DNA from: Chloroflexota bacterium | GTDB taxonomy: Bacteria; Chloroflexota; Anaerolineae; Caldilineales; Caldilineaceae | Length of the DNA stretch: 34,703 bases | NCBI GenBank assembly: GCA_024277175.1 | Contig: JAJRVT010000440.1 | Span: forward strand, 1 to 34,703 | Direction of reading: 5' to 3' | Part shown: positions 1-9,618 of the stretch, piece after piece | Numbering within the stretch: the first letter of the stretch is position 1 | Layout: each line of letters opens with the position of its first letter | The notes under the pieces: model-generated | The model's input: only the letters and a program-made list of their open reading frames with translations | Told to the model about the DNA's origin: nothing | The model's database searches: none | Position numbers and translations under genes: made by a program

Positions 1-1
1 A

Positions 2-946
2 CGCTTCCGCCAGATCGTGCTGGAGACCAAGGCGCGCATGGAGGGCTATGTCGTCCCCTCTGGCTCCGCGTATGTGGGATCCCGGCTGCGGGCCCATTTC
101 AACAAGGCGTCGTGGGTGGAAGAGCAGATGGACGGCGTGGAGGGGCTTTTCTTCGTGCGCCGTCTGGCCGAACTGGTGGACGAGGACTGGCCGTCGGTGT
201 TGGCCGCGCTGGAGGAGGTCCAACGACTGATCGTCAACCGCCGGGGTCTGATCTTCAACGTCACCGCCGAGGCTGACGATCTCACCGCGATTCGCCCCCG
301 CCTGGACGATCTCTTCGCCCAACTCCCGTCGAGGTGGGTGGACCCCGTCATCTGGACGCCGGACGAACTGCCCGCCCGGGAGGGGCTGACCATCCCTGCC
401 CAGGTGAACTACGTGGGCAAAGGGGCGGACCTCTACCGGCTGGGCTACGTCTACCACGGCTCCATCAACGTGATCATGAACCTGGTGCGTACAAGCTGGC
501 TCTGGGACCAGGTGCGGGCCCAGGGCGGGGCCTACGGCGTCTACAACCGCTTCAGCCGCCAGTCGGGCGTCTGGACCTTCCTCTCCTACCGGGACCCGAA
601 CCTGCAATCCACCCTGGACGCGTATGACGCCGCCGCCCGCTTCCTGCGCGAACATGACTTCAGCCAGGATGAGATCACCAAGGGCGTCATCGGGGCCATC
701 GGCAGCATGGACGCCTATCAACTGCCCGACGCCAAGGGGCGCACCTCCCTGAACCGCTATCTGCTGGGCGTTAGCGACGAAGAGCGCCAGCAGATCCGGG
801 ACGATATCCTCGGAACCACGCTCCAGGACCTGCGCGCCTTCGCCGACGTCATGGCCGCGGTCGCGGCAGAGGGTGACGTGGTGGTCCTGGGCTCGGCCGA
901 CGCCATCGGCCAGGTCGGGGGGATGGCTGTGACGCAGGTGCTGTAA
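2..946 (+). CDS. M16C (PreP/falcilysin-like) metalloprotease, C-terminal part, cut by the window start
   Basis: This is the C-terminal 314 codons of a presequence-protease-type peptidase; the frame is open to the first base, so the start lies outside the window. The family digests short unfolded peptides inside a clamshell made of two homologous M16 halves. Visible here are the M16C-associated region (motif VPSGSAYVGSRLRAHFNKAS near the start) and the last M16 domain, with GGAYGVYNRFSRQSGVWTF in its middle and SMDAYQLPDAKGRTSLNRYL near the end. The zinc motif HxxEH belongs to the N-terminal half and cannot be checked. The gene stops with TAA, directly followed by a 21-bp perfect hairpin. Family assignment rests on motif recognition only and is fairly sure; the exact subfamily is not. 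Confidence 0.85.
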   Translation, partial: RFRQIVLETKARMEGYVVPSGSAYVGSRLRAHFNKASWVEEQMDGVEGLFFVRRLAELVDEDWPSVLAALEEVQRLIVNRRGLIFNVTAEADDLTAIRPRLDDLFAQLPSRWVDPVIWTPDELPAREGLTIPAQVNYVGKGADLYRLGYVYHGSINVIMNLVRTSWLWDQVRAQGGAYGVYNRFSRQSGVWTFLSYRDPNLQSTLDAYDAAARFLREHDFSQDEITKGVIGAIGSMDAYQLPDAKGRTSLNRYLLGVSDEERQQIRDDILGTTLQDLRAFADVMAAVAAEGDVVVLGSADAIGQVGGMAVTQVL

Positions 947-1017
947 TGACAGGATGACAAGATGACAGGGTGATCGTTCGCTGCGTCATCCTGTCACCCT
1001 GTCATCTTGTCATCTGA
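945..1017. repeat. GTCATCYT octamer repeat forming a 21-bp perfect hairpin
   Basis: Arms 953-973 and 994-1014 are perfect inverted copies with a 20-nt loop. Each arm is built of degenerate 8-bp units GTCATCTT/GTCATCCT. It lies between two converging genes (protease and toxin) and could end transcription from both sides, although no T-run follows. Related units occur at 1786-1819, 5571-5658 and 7638-7657. Confidence 0.8.
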
Positions 1018-1041
1018 CCTGCGGATGCATCTCCTCAACCG

Positions 1042-1458
1042 TCACGATTGGGGTAACCACTCAATCGTAATTAACCTTTCTACACTGCGAAATTCCGGAT
1101 CACCTGTGAGAATGATGGCCTGATGCTCTTGAGCCGCCGCAACCACAAAGGCGTCAGCATAGGAGAGCCTATGTGACGCCTTGATATGCGCTGCCGCCAA
1201 GACGGCTTGGCGGTCAGCTGTCAGCAGGTGGATGGGTAATTGATCTATTGTCGCCAAGACCGCCCGCGCCTGCGTGATCCCTCGTTCACGTTCTGTGATG
1301 TAGAGCACTTCACCGAGACTGGTGATAGACAGAAAGATGACACATTTGTCTATTTCCGCCTGACGCAATTTGGCCTTGACCGTTTCCATCCCCACTTCGC
1401 CCTCCAGGTAGGCAAGTATGGCGAAACTGTCAAGCACATATGTCCGAATATCACTCAT
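1042..1458 (-). CDS. vapC: PIN-domain toxin (VapC-like ribonuclease)
   Basis: A PIN-domain protein of 138 residues, the usual toxin size. The acidic metal-site residues are present in order: Asp in VLDSFAILAYLEGE near the start, Glu in SLGEVLYI, Asp in SYADAFVVAAA, and Asp in TGDPEF near the end. VapC toxins are Mg-dependent RNases that cut tRNA or rRNA and are neutralised by a partner encoded just upstream. Here the AbrB-type antitoxin precedes it, and the two genes overlap by 8 nt if the ATG at 1458 is used; an ATG at 1476 would add six residues. I prefer 1458 because the conserved first strand follows at once and neither start has a strong ribosome site, which fits translational coupling. 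Target RNA cannot be read from sequence. Confidence 0.85.
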   Translation of the reverse strand: MSDIRTYVLDSFAILAYLEGEVGMETVKAKLRQAEIDKCVIFLSITSLGEVLYITERERGITQARAVLATIDQLPIHLLTADRQAVLAAAHIKASHRLSYADAFVVAAAQEHQAIILTGDPEFRSVERLITIEWLPQS

Positions 1459-1681
1459 TCTCTCGCGCCTGCTCATGTTCGCGCAGCACCGCCCGCGTCA
1501 GAGATGTGTCACCAGCCAACATACCGGCGGCGGCTTCGATCGGATCGTCCTTTTGAGGTATTAACGCCAATACGCCGCCATAGTCTACAATCTCAACAGC
1601 CGTGCCCGGCTTCAGATTGTATTTGCGTCGCAGTGATGCTGGAATGACGATCCAGCCCTTTCGTGATATCTTTAAGGCCAT
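1451..1681 (-). CDS. vapB: AbrB/MazE-type antitoxin of the PIN toxin
   Basis: A 76-residue protein with an N-terminal swapped-hairpin DNA-binding domain: ISRKGWIVIPASLRRKYNLK followed by PGTAVEIVDYGG, the classic SpoVT/AbrB pattern. The C-terminal half (PIEAAAGMLAGDTSLTRAV and a charged tail) is the likely toxin-binding segment. The ATG at 1681 has a strong AGGAGG ribosome site about 8 nt upstream. The gene is first in a two-gene unit with the PIN toxin. Antitoxins of this class usually repress their own operon, and a palindrome suited to that lies just upstream at 1706-1737. Confidence 0.88.
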   Translation of the reverse strand: MALKISRKGWIVIPASLRRKYNLKPGTAVEIVDYGGVLALIPQKDDPIEAAAGMLAGDTSLTRAVLREHEQARENE

Positions 1682-1705
1682 TGACCACCCTCCTTTTCTA
1701 CAGTA

Positions 1706-1737
1706 ACGTTATACATATAGAGAATAAAGTATAACGT
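1706..1737 (-). promoter_or_regulatory. Operator/promoter region of the toxin-antitoxin pair
   Basis: Perfect 9-bp inverted repeat ACGTTATAC (1706-1714) and GTATAACGT (1729-1737) around a 14-bp AT-rich spacer, 25 bp upstream of the antitoxin start. The surrounding 40 bp is strikingly AT-rich for this chromosome and holds several TATA-like hexamers, so promoter and operator probably overlap. Autoregulation by the AbrB-type protein is inference. Confidence 0.6.
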
Positions 1738-1785
1738 ATTTGGGTGATTTCTGCCATTTTTGTGACAGAATGGCGTTCGCCACAT

Positions 1786-1819
1786 TCCCCTGTCACCCCC
1801 CACCTTGTCATCTTGTCAC
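1786..1819. repeat. Short GTCATCYT-type repeat remnant
   Basis: CCTGTCACC and CTTGTCATCTTGTCACT units lie immediately downstream of the selenoperoxidase stop. Only one orientation is present, so no long hairpin forms; it looks like a half copy of the element at 945-1017. Confidence 0.6.
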
Positions 1820-2400
1820 TCCTTCCCCCATTCCGTCTCGATAAACGCCTCCGGCTCCACCCCCAGGGACTCGGCGATGCGGGTGATGTAGTTGAAGTAG
1901 GCGATCACCTGGGTGGCGTCGTGGATGGCCCGGTCGTTGAAGCCGTGGGCGCGCAGCGCGTCCAGGTCAGCCGGGGTCAGGGGCGTCTGGGGATTGGTCA
2001 GGCGCACCGCGTAGGCGCATAGGGCCTGATCCGCGGGCGAAAGGGACGCCTCGCGCCAGTCCCGGGCGATGGCGTGGACGAAGGCGTCGGCTTCTTCCAG
2101 GGTGTCGAACAGGTCTTCGACCTCGGCACGGAGGTCGTAGGCGTGGGCCTGGGTTCAATAGCGACAATGCCGCTCCGCGGCCACCACCGTGGCCAGCATC
2201 TCCCGCTGCACCCGGCTCAGGGGCGAGCGCCCGTGCATGACCGCGCCGTACATGTCCATGCTGCTCTTCAGCACCAGCGGGTTCAGGCTCATGATGTGGA
2301 CGATATGCCAGACCCGCCCCGCGCGTTTGATGGCTTTATCGAACTCGCGCTTGAGCAGGCCGGTGGCCTCGGCGATGAGGATCTGGTGGATCCAGGGCAT
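1816..2400 (-). CDS. AhpD-like peroxidase-related selenoprotein (in-frame TGA read as Sec at residue 82)
   Basis: A 194-residue carboxymuconolactone-decarboxylase/AhpD-fold protein interrupted by one TGA (2155-2157). Upstream residues 1-81 end in AERHCRY; downstream the same frame continues with TQAHAYDLRAEV to a normal TGA at 1816 (tail IETEWGKE). The residues line up with the AhpD catalytic set: Glu67, Cys79, residue 82, His86, spacing 12-3-4 as in AhpD E118-C130-C133-H137. The TGA therefore sits at the peroxidatic Cys position, giving CxxU. A stem-loop follows at 2118-2137. The ATG at 2400 has GGAG 8 nt upstream, and the gene starts 12 nt after the phosphorylase stop, so they form one operon. 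Likely role: thiol-dependent removal of peroxides or disulfide exchange. The alternative, a nonsense pseudogene, is less likely given codon integrity on both sides. Confidence 0.85.
2118..2137 (-). promoter_or_regulatory. Candidate bacterial SECIS element of the AhpD-like selenoprotein
   Basis: Reading the minus strand, a 7-bp perfect stem CGACCTC/GAGGTCG closes the 6-nt loop CGTGCC. The loop begins 24 nt after the UGA and has G as its second base with U after it, which matches the bacterial SECIS model (small apical loop, G in the first two positions, about 16-37 nt from UGA). It lies within the coding sequence, as bacterial SECIS elements do. Confidence 0.7.
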
Positions 2401-2412
2401 GGGGCGCTCCTA

Positions 2413-4161
<1,749 letters not shown>

Positions 4162-4215
4162 TGCCATTTCCCCTGGTTTTTATATTTTGGGAGTGATTGC
4201 TCAGCGACCACAATT

Positions 4216-4270
4216 GGAACGCGGAATTTTATAGATGCGCCCTGATTTTGTCAGCGGGGATCCGCGTTCC
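4216..4270. promoter_or_regulatory. Inverted half-sites flanking the phosphorylase promoter
   Basis: GGAACGCGGA (4216-4225) and its exact inverse TCCGCGTTCC (4261-4270) bracket the -10 and -35 boxes on both sides. The core GGAACGCG recurs as a perfect palindrome at 4508-4519. A dimeric repressor, for example of the LacI type that favours central CG palindromes, could bind here; no regulator gene is in the window. Confidence 0.5.
4226..4254 (-). promoter_or_regulatory. Sigma70-type promoter of the phosphorylase-selenoperoxidase operon
   Basis: On the minus strand a -35 box CTGACA (4249-4254, five of six consensus bases) and a -10 box TAAAAT (4226-4231, five of six) are separated by exactly 17 bp. 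Transcription would start near 4219, giving a leader of roughly 60 nt. Confidence 0.6.
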
Positions 4271-4507
4271 GCTGAAGTCTACCGAACAATCGCTTTTGGG
4301 ACATGATTTCGATATCGATGTTCACGCATGCAGGGGCTGAAGGTCGCCTGATCAACGTTTCGTTTTTTTGTCACCCTGCTCGCTTGTCGGTCTATTGTAC
4401 AGGCGACCAACCGCCAACGCAAGCGTCATACTCGCCCCAAACAAGCGCCTGTGTAAGCGCGCCCACGGCTGTCGGGCAGGGAATTGGGGCACACTGAAGG
4501 GGTGCAT

Positions 4508-4519
4508 GGAACGCGTTCC
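4508..4519. promoter_or_regulatory. Palindrome GGAACGCGTTCC, putative operator upstream of DUF3179 gene
   Basis: A perfect 12-bp palindrome 28 bp before the DUF3179 start codon. Each half equals the core of the half-sites around the phosphorylase promoter, suggesting that both divergent units answer to one regulator. This is inference from sequence identity. Confidence 0.45.
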
Positions 4520-4547
4520 CCCGCTGACGAGATCGGAGGAGATGACT

Positions 4548-5573
4548 ATGAGTGTGCATATCATCGATACAGGTCGACGCCGATGGGGACTTCTCGGCTT
4601 CTTGCTGATGACGCTCGCCCTGCTGCTGGCTGCGTGCGGCGCGCGCCAGAAAGGAGCGGGACCCTCGGCGCAGACGGCGACCGTCATCCCCACATCCACG
4701 CCCGAACCCCGCTATCGCTACAATCAACTGCTGAGCCGCGACTCCATCCGTCCCATCTATGAGCCGGAGTTTATCCCTGCGGCCCAGGCCAAGCTCAATG
4801 ACGACGAGTTGGTGCTGGCCATCGCCCTGGACGGCGAGGCCAAGGCCTATCCCATCACCGTGCTCAACTCGCGCGAGATGGTCAACGATACACTGGCCGG
4901 AACGCCCATCCTGGCCACGTGGTGACCGCTTTGCTACACGGGCATGGTTCATGTCCGCAAGGTGAACGGGGAGACGGAGGTCTTTGGCAACCAGGGCGCG
5001 CTCTTCATGAACGCCATGACCTGGTTTGATCACACCACGGGCAGCGTCTGGTCGCAGGTGTGGGGGCGGGCCATCGACGGGCCGCTCAAGGGAGCGGAGT
5101 TGGAGTTGCTGCCCAGCCAGACCATCCCCTGGGGCAGTTGGAAGGCCGAGCACCCGGAGACGCTGCTGATGACGAGCGGGCTGGGCGGGCTGCGCTTCAC
5201 GGGCGAGCGTTTCTTCCCCGGCTACGTCATCGGCGTGACGCTCGACGATGACGCTAAAGCGTATCCCTATGCCCTGGCCGCCGAGGCGCGCGTCATCAAC
5301 GACAGCCTGGGCCAGGTCCCGTTGGCCGTGGTGGTCAACCCGGACACCCAGGCCGTGGCCATCTTCGTGCGCAACGTCAACGGCCAGAATCTGACCCTGC
5401 GCTGGGCTGGTGGACTCCTGGTGGATGACGAAACCGGAAGCGAGTGGGACCCAGCGTTGGGCGTCTCCTTTACAGGCCCGCTCCAGGGCGAAAGCCTGCG
5501 TCCCATCCCCTACGTGCCCGCCTTCCCTGACGCCTGGCGGGATTTTTATCCGCAAAGCGAGTTTTATGAATGA
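4548..5573 (+). CDS. DUF3179 lipoprotein, predicted selenoprotein (in-frame TGA read as Sec at residue 126)
   Basis: A 341-residue secreted protein of unknown function. Residues 10-30 form a lipoprotein signal (RRRWGLLGFLL then LALLLAAC), with lipid-acceptor Cys30. The DUF3179 domain covers roughly 50-335: ALDGEAKAYPITVL, then TW[TGA]PLCYTG, then SGPLKG-like DGPLKGAELELLP. In the family this site is usually CPLC; here the TGA at 4923-4925 takes the first Cys place and Cys129 is kept, giving UxxC. The frame stays open for 215 more codons to TGA at 5571. A SECIS-like stem-loop follows at 4939-4957. The ATG at 4548 is chosen because GGAGG lies 8 nt upstream; the ATG at 4542 abuts it. An outward-facing thiol/selenol redox role is inference. 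A frameshift is excluded, since both parts share one frame. Confidence 0.87.
4939..4957 (+). promoter_or_regulatory. Candidate bacterial SECIS element of the DUF3179 selenoprotein
   Basis: Arms CGGGCATG (4939-4946) and CATGTCCG (4950-4957) form an 8-bp stem with one G-U pair around the tri-loop GTT. The loop starts 21 nt after the UGA and its first base is G, meeting the bacterial SECIS rules for distance and loop guanine. Confidence 0.7.
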
Positions 5574-5658
5574 CAATGATGACAAGATGACAAGATGACC
5601 CGCGTCCCTCACCTTGTCACCCCCTCATCCTGTCATCTTGTCATCCTGTCATCCTGCC
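5571..5658. repeat. GTCATCYT octamer repeat cluster after the DUF3179 gene
   Basis: Starts at the DUF3179 stop codon. GATGACAAGATGAC (5578-5591) is the inverse of GTCATCTTGTCATC (5632-5645), and the right side continues as head-to-tail octamers. It can fold back like the copy at 945-1017 and may act at the 3' end of the DUF3179 transcript. Confidence 0.75.
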
Positions 5659-5741
5659 GTTCTTTCCCGCGATTCGCCGGATTTCCTGAAAACAGATACA
5701 ATGGTCGTCTACACTTTTCTATAGCCATCTTTGCGAGTGAG

Positions 5742-7576
<1,835 letters not shown>

Positions 7577-7598
<22 letters not shown>

Positions 7599-7625
7599 AG
7601 ATTGGAGATCGAGAGGTTAGGGAGA
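7577..7625. repeat. GATTGGAG-type repeat at the end of the ABC exporter gene
   Basis: Units AATTGAAGATTGAGAATT and AAGATTGGAGATCGAG overlap the last codons and stop of the ABC exporter and run on past it. Similar units occur at 11587-11655 and inside the YfhO-type gene at 22937-23083. Confidence 0.6.
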
Positions 7626-7637
7626 TTAACTCCCCCC

Positions 7638-7657
7638 GTCATCTTGTCACCTTGTCA
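7638..7657. repeat. GTCATCYT octamer units upstream of the acyltransferase gene
   Basis: CGTCATCTTGTCACCTTGTC lies 18-37 bp before the acyltransferase start, again between two genes. It contains two and a half octamer units of the family seen at 945-1017. Confidence 0.6.
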
Positions 7658-7674
7658 TGCATCACGGAGAAAAA

Positions 7675-9117
7675 ATGGCCGCCACAAAACAGATGTCCCC
7701 GGTCGATTCAGCTTGGCTGCGCATGGAGGATCCCACGAACCTGATGATGGTGACCGGCATCGCCTTGCTGGACAGGCCGGTTGACTTCGATCGTTTCCGC
7801 AAGACGTTGGAAGCGCGTTTGTTGACCTTGGACCGCTTCACCATGCGCGTGGTCGAGACCCGGCTGCCGGTGGGCACGCCCCACTGGGAGGAAGATCCCA
7901 CCTTCAACCTGGACGCGCATATTCATCGGGTCGCCTTGCCCGCGCCCGGCGGTATGGCGGAATTGCAGGCCTTTGTCAGTGACCTGGCCAGCACGCCCAT
8001 GGATTTTTCCAAACCGCTCTGGCACATGCACCTGGTGGAGAATGTGCTCGGCGACAAGACCGCGCTGGTGCTCCGTTTCCATCACTGTATCGGCGACGGC
8101 ACGGCCATGACCGCGGTCATGTACCGCCTGATGGACGCCGAACCTGACGCACCCGTCGACGAAGTGAAAACGGAGACCGAGACGGAGAGTGAGAGGCGCA
8201 GCCTGGTGGGGACCATGTTTACGCCTGTGCGCGCCGTCGTCAGCCTGCCGGGAAAGGCCATTCGCCTCACCGGGCGCACCGCGAGCGTCATCGCCCGCGA
8301 AAGTGTGAACACCCTGCGCCATCCAACCCGGATCGTCAAGGGAACCGAAAACGCGACCGAAGTCGCCACCATCATTGGCCGCGTCCTGCTCATGCCGCCT
8401 GACCCAGAGACGCCCTTCAAGGGGACCCTGGGCGTGCAGAAGCGGGTGGCCTGGTCCGACGTGGTCGACCTGATGGAGGTTAAGGACATCGGCAAAAAAT
8501 TCGGGACCAAAGTCAACGACGTGCTGCTGAGTGCAGTCACCGGCGCGCTGCGGCGCTACCTGATCGAGCAGGACGTGGACGTAGCCGACCTTGAGATTCG
8601 GGTGGTTGTGCCGGTGGACCTGCGCCCGCCAGAACGGGCCCTGGAGTTGGGTAACAATTTTGGTCTGGTTTTCGTATCCCTTCCCTTGCATATCGCTGAT
8701 CCGGTCGAACGGCTCCTGGAGACCAAGCGGCGCATGGACGTCATCAAGCAGTCCCTGGAGGCGGTGGCCTTCTTCGGCATGCTCAACATTTTCGGCGTTG
8801 CCCCGCCCCAGGTGGAGGATCAGGTGGTGAACATCTTCGCCACTCGCGCCACCGCGGTTATGACCAATGTGATCGGCCCCCGGCAGCCCCTCTACCTGGC
8901 CGGCGCCAAGATCGAGAATATGATGTTCTGGGTGCCCCAGTCAGGCCGGCTGGGCATGGGGATCAGTGTGCTCAGCTACGCCGATCAGGTGACTCTGGGC
9001 GTGATCGCCGACGCCGGTCTCGTCGCTGACCCGGAGCGGATCACCGGCGAGTTCATCCAGGAATTCTCCAAATTACTGGCCCTCGCCGCGGCAAAAGAGG
9101 AAAAAGAGCAATCATGA
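7675..9117 (+). CDS. Wax ester synthase/diacylglycerol acyltransferase-like protein
   Basis: A 480-residue bacterial WS/DGAT family protein, which joins acyl-CoA to a fatty alcohol or diacylglycerol at the membrane surface to make storage lipid. The catalytic motif HHxxxDG is intact as HHCIGDG near residue 136. The N-terminus has the family start MSPVDSAWLRMEDPTNLMMV, and the C-terminal DUF1298 part shows NNFGLVFVSLPL, NVIGPRQPLYLAG and GMGISVLSYADQVTLGV. Start ATG 7675 is chosen for the GGAG 6 nt upstream; an ATG at 7657 is in frame but has no site. The gene overlaps the next one by ATGA (9114-9117), so the two are translationally coupled. Other acyl acceptors are possible in this divergent family. 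Confidence 0.9.
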   Translation: MAATKQMSPVDSAWLRMEDPTNLMMVTGIALLDRPVDFDRFRKTLEARLLTLDRFTMRVVETRLPVGTPHWEEDPTFNLDAHIHRVALPAPGGMAELQAFVSDLASTPMDFSKPLWHMHLVENVLGDKTALVLRFHHCIGDGTAMTAVMYRLMDAEPDAPVDEVKTETETESERRSLVGTMFTPVRAVVSLPGKAIRLTGRTASVIARESVNTLRHPTRIVKGTENATEVATIIGRVLLMPPDPETPFKGTLGVQKRVAWSDVVDLMEVKDIGKKFGTKVNDVLLSAVTGALRRYLIEQDVDVADLEIRVVVPVDLRPPERALELGNNFGLVFVSLPLHIADPVERLLETKRRMDVIKQSLEAVAFFGMLNIFGVAPPQVEDQVVNIFATRATAVMTNVIGPRQPLYLAGAKIENMMFWVPQSGRLGMGISVLSYADQVTLGVIADAGLVADPERITGEFIQEFSKLLALAAAKEEKEQS

Positions 9118-9617
9118 GCCCGGATGCACACGACACCTCAAAGACCGAGCCTGCTTCAGGCCCGCATGGGCAGGCGTCTGTGGAAACTTCATCCGCCCAC
9201 GCCCGTTTGACGCGCATCGTCAGCCTGTTGATTTTCCTGCAGATCATCCTGCTGACCGCCATCAGCTATTGGATGTTGCGGGGAGTCGATTGGGGGACAA
9301 AAGGATCCACCCTAACCTTCTCTCAACCGGACATTGATGCCTTGGCGGCCAGTTTTTGGTTTTTGCTTTCAAGCCTTTTGCTGCTGATCGCCGCGATTGG
9401 CCTTATGTTCCTGCGCCGTTTTGCCTGGATCATGGCCATGTCGGTGCAGATATTGCTGTTGACGCTCACTTTGACCACCTACTTTTTTGGCACAGCCCCC
9501 ACCTTAGAGCGGGCTAACCCGATATTCGAAGTGATGGGATTCGCGGTGGTGCTGGTCTTTTACCTGAACCTGGAAGGCGTGCGGTCAGCAGTTCACTGGC
9601 GAAGAGAGGAAGAATAG
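9114..9617 (+). CDS. Small membrane protein of unknown function
   Basis: A 167-residue protein that I do not recognise. The first 30 residues are hydrophilic (Ser, Thr, Ala, His rich). About four hydrophobic helices follow, near residues 34-55, 78-100, 105-125 and 138-152, and the tail is charged (WRREEE). It overlaps the acyltransferase gene by four bases (ATGA) and ends one base before the next start, so it belongs to one operon with both. A role in anchoring or assisting the acyltransferase or the Vps62-like protein is possible but only context supports it. Confidence 0.75.
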   Translation: MSPDAHDTSKTEPASGPHGQASVETSSAHARLTRIVSLLIFLQIILLTAISYWMLRGVDWGTKGSTLTFSQPDIDALAASFWFLLSSLLLLIAAIGLMFLRRFAWIMAMSVQILLLTLTLTTYFFGTAPTLERANPIFEVMGFAVVLVFYLNLEGVRSAVHWRREEE

Positions 9618-9618
9618 C

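Larger units (their letters stand above)
4168..4547. other. Divergent intergenic region between phosphorylase and DUF3179 genes
   Basis: This 380-bp gap separates two divergently transcribed genes. It holds the phosphorylase promoter with flanking half-sites (4216-4270), a perfect palindrome GGAACGCGTTCC (4508-4519) near the DUF3179 start, and a T-rich patch near 4362-4375. I see no convincing gene in it. Confidence 0.6.

Noticed and set aside
945-1017. Classical intrinsic terminator
   Set aside because: The stem is strong but no T-run follows on either strand, and the same units recur elsewhere, so it is listed as a repeat.
1816-2400. Treating the peroxidase as two fragments or a nonsense pseudogene
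   Set aside because: Both parts are in one frame, the TGA sits on the catalytic Cys position, downstream codons encode the conserved C-terminal half, and a SECIS-like hairpin follows at the right distance.
4368-4925. A separate 185-residue protein ending at the TGA, with a start at 4368
   Set aside because: The lipoprotein signal and ribosome site place the start at 4548, and the DUF3179 domain continues in frame past the TGA.
4392-5612. Long open frame of 406 codons on the minus strand
   Set aside because: It is antisense to the DUF3179 gene, has His/Gly/Gln-rich shadow composition and no recognisable motif.
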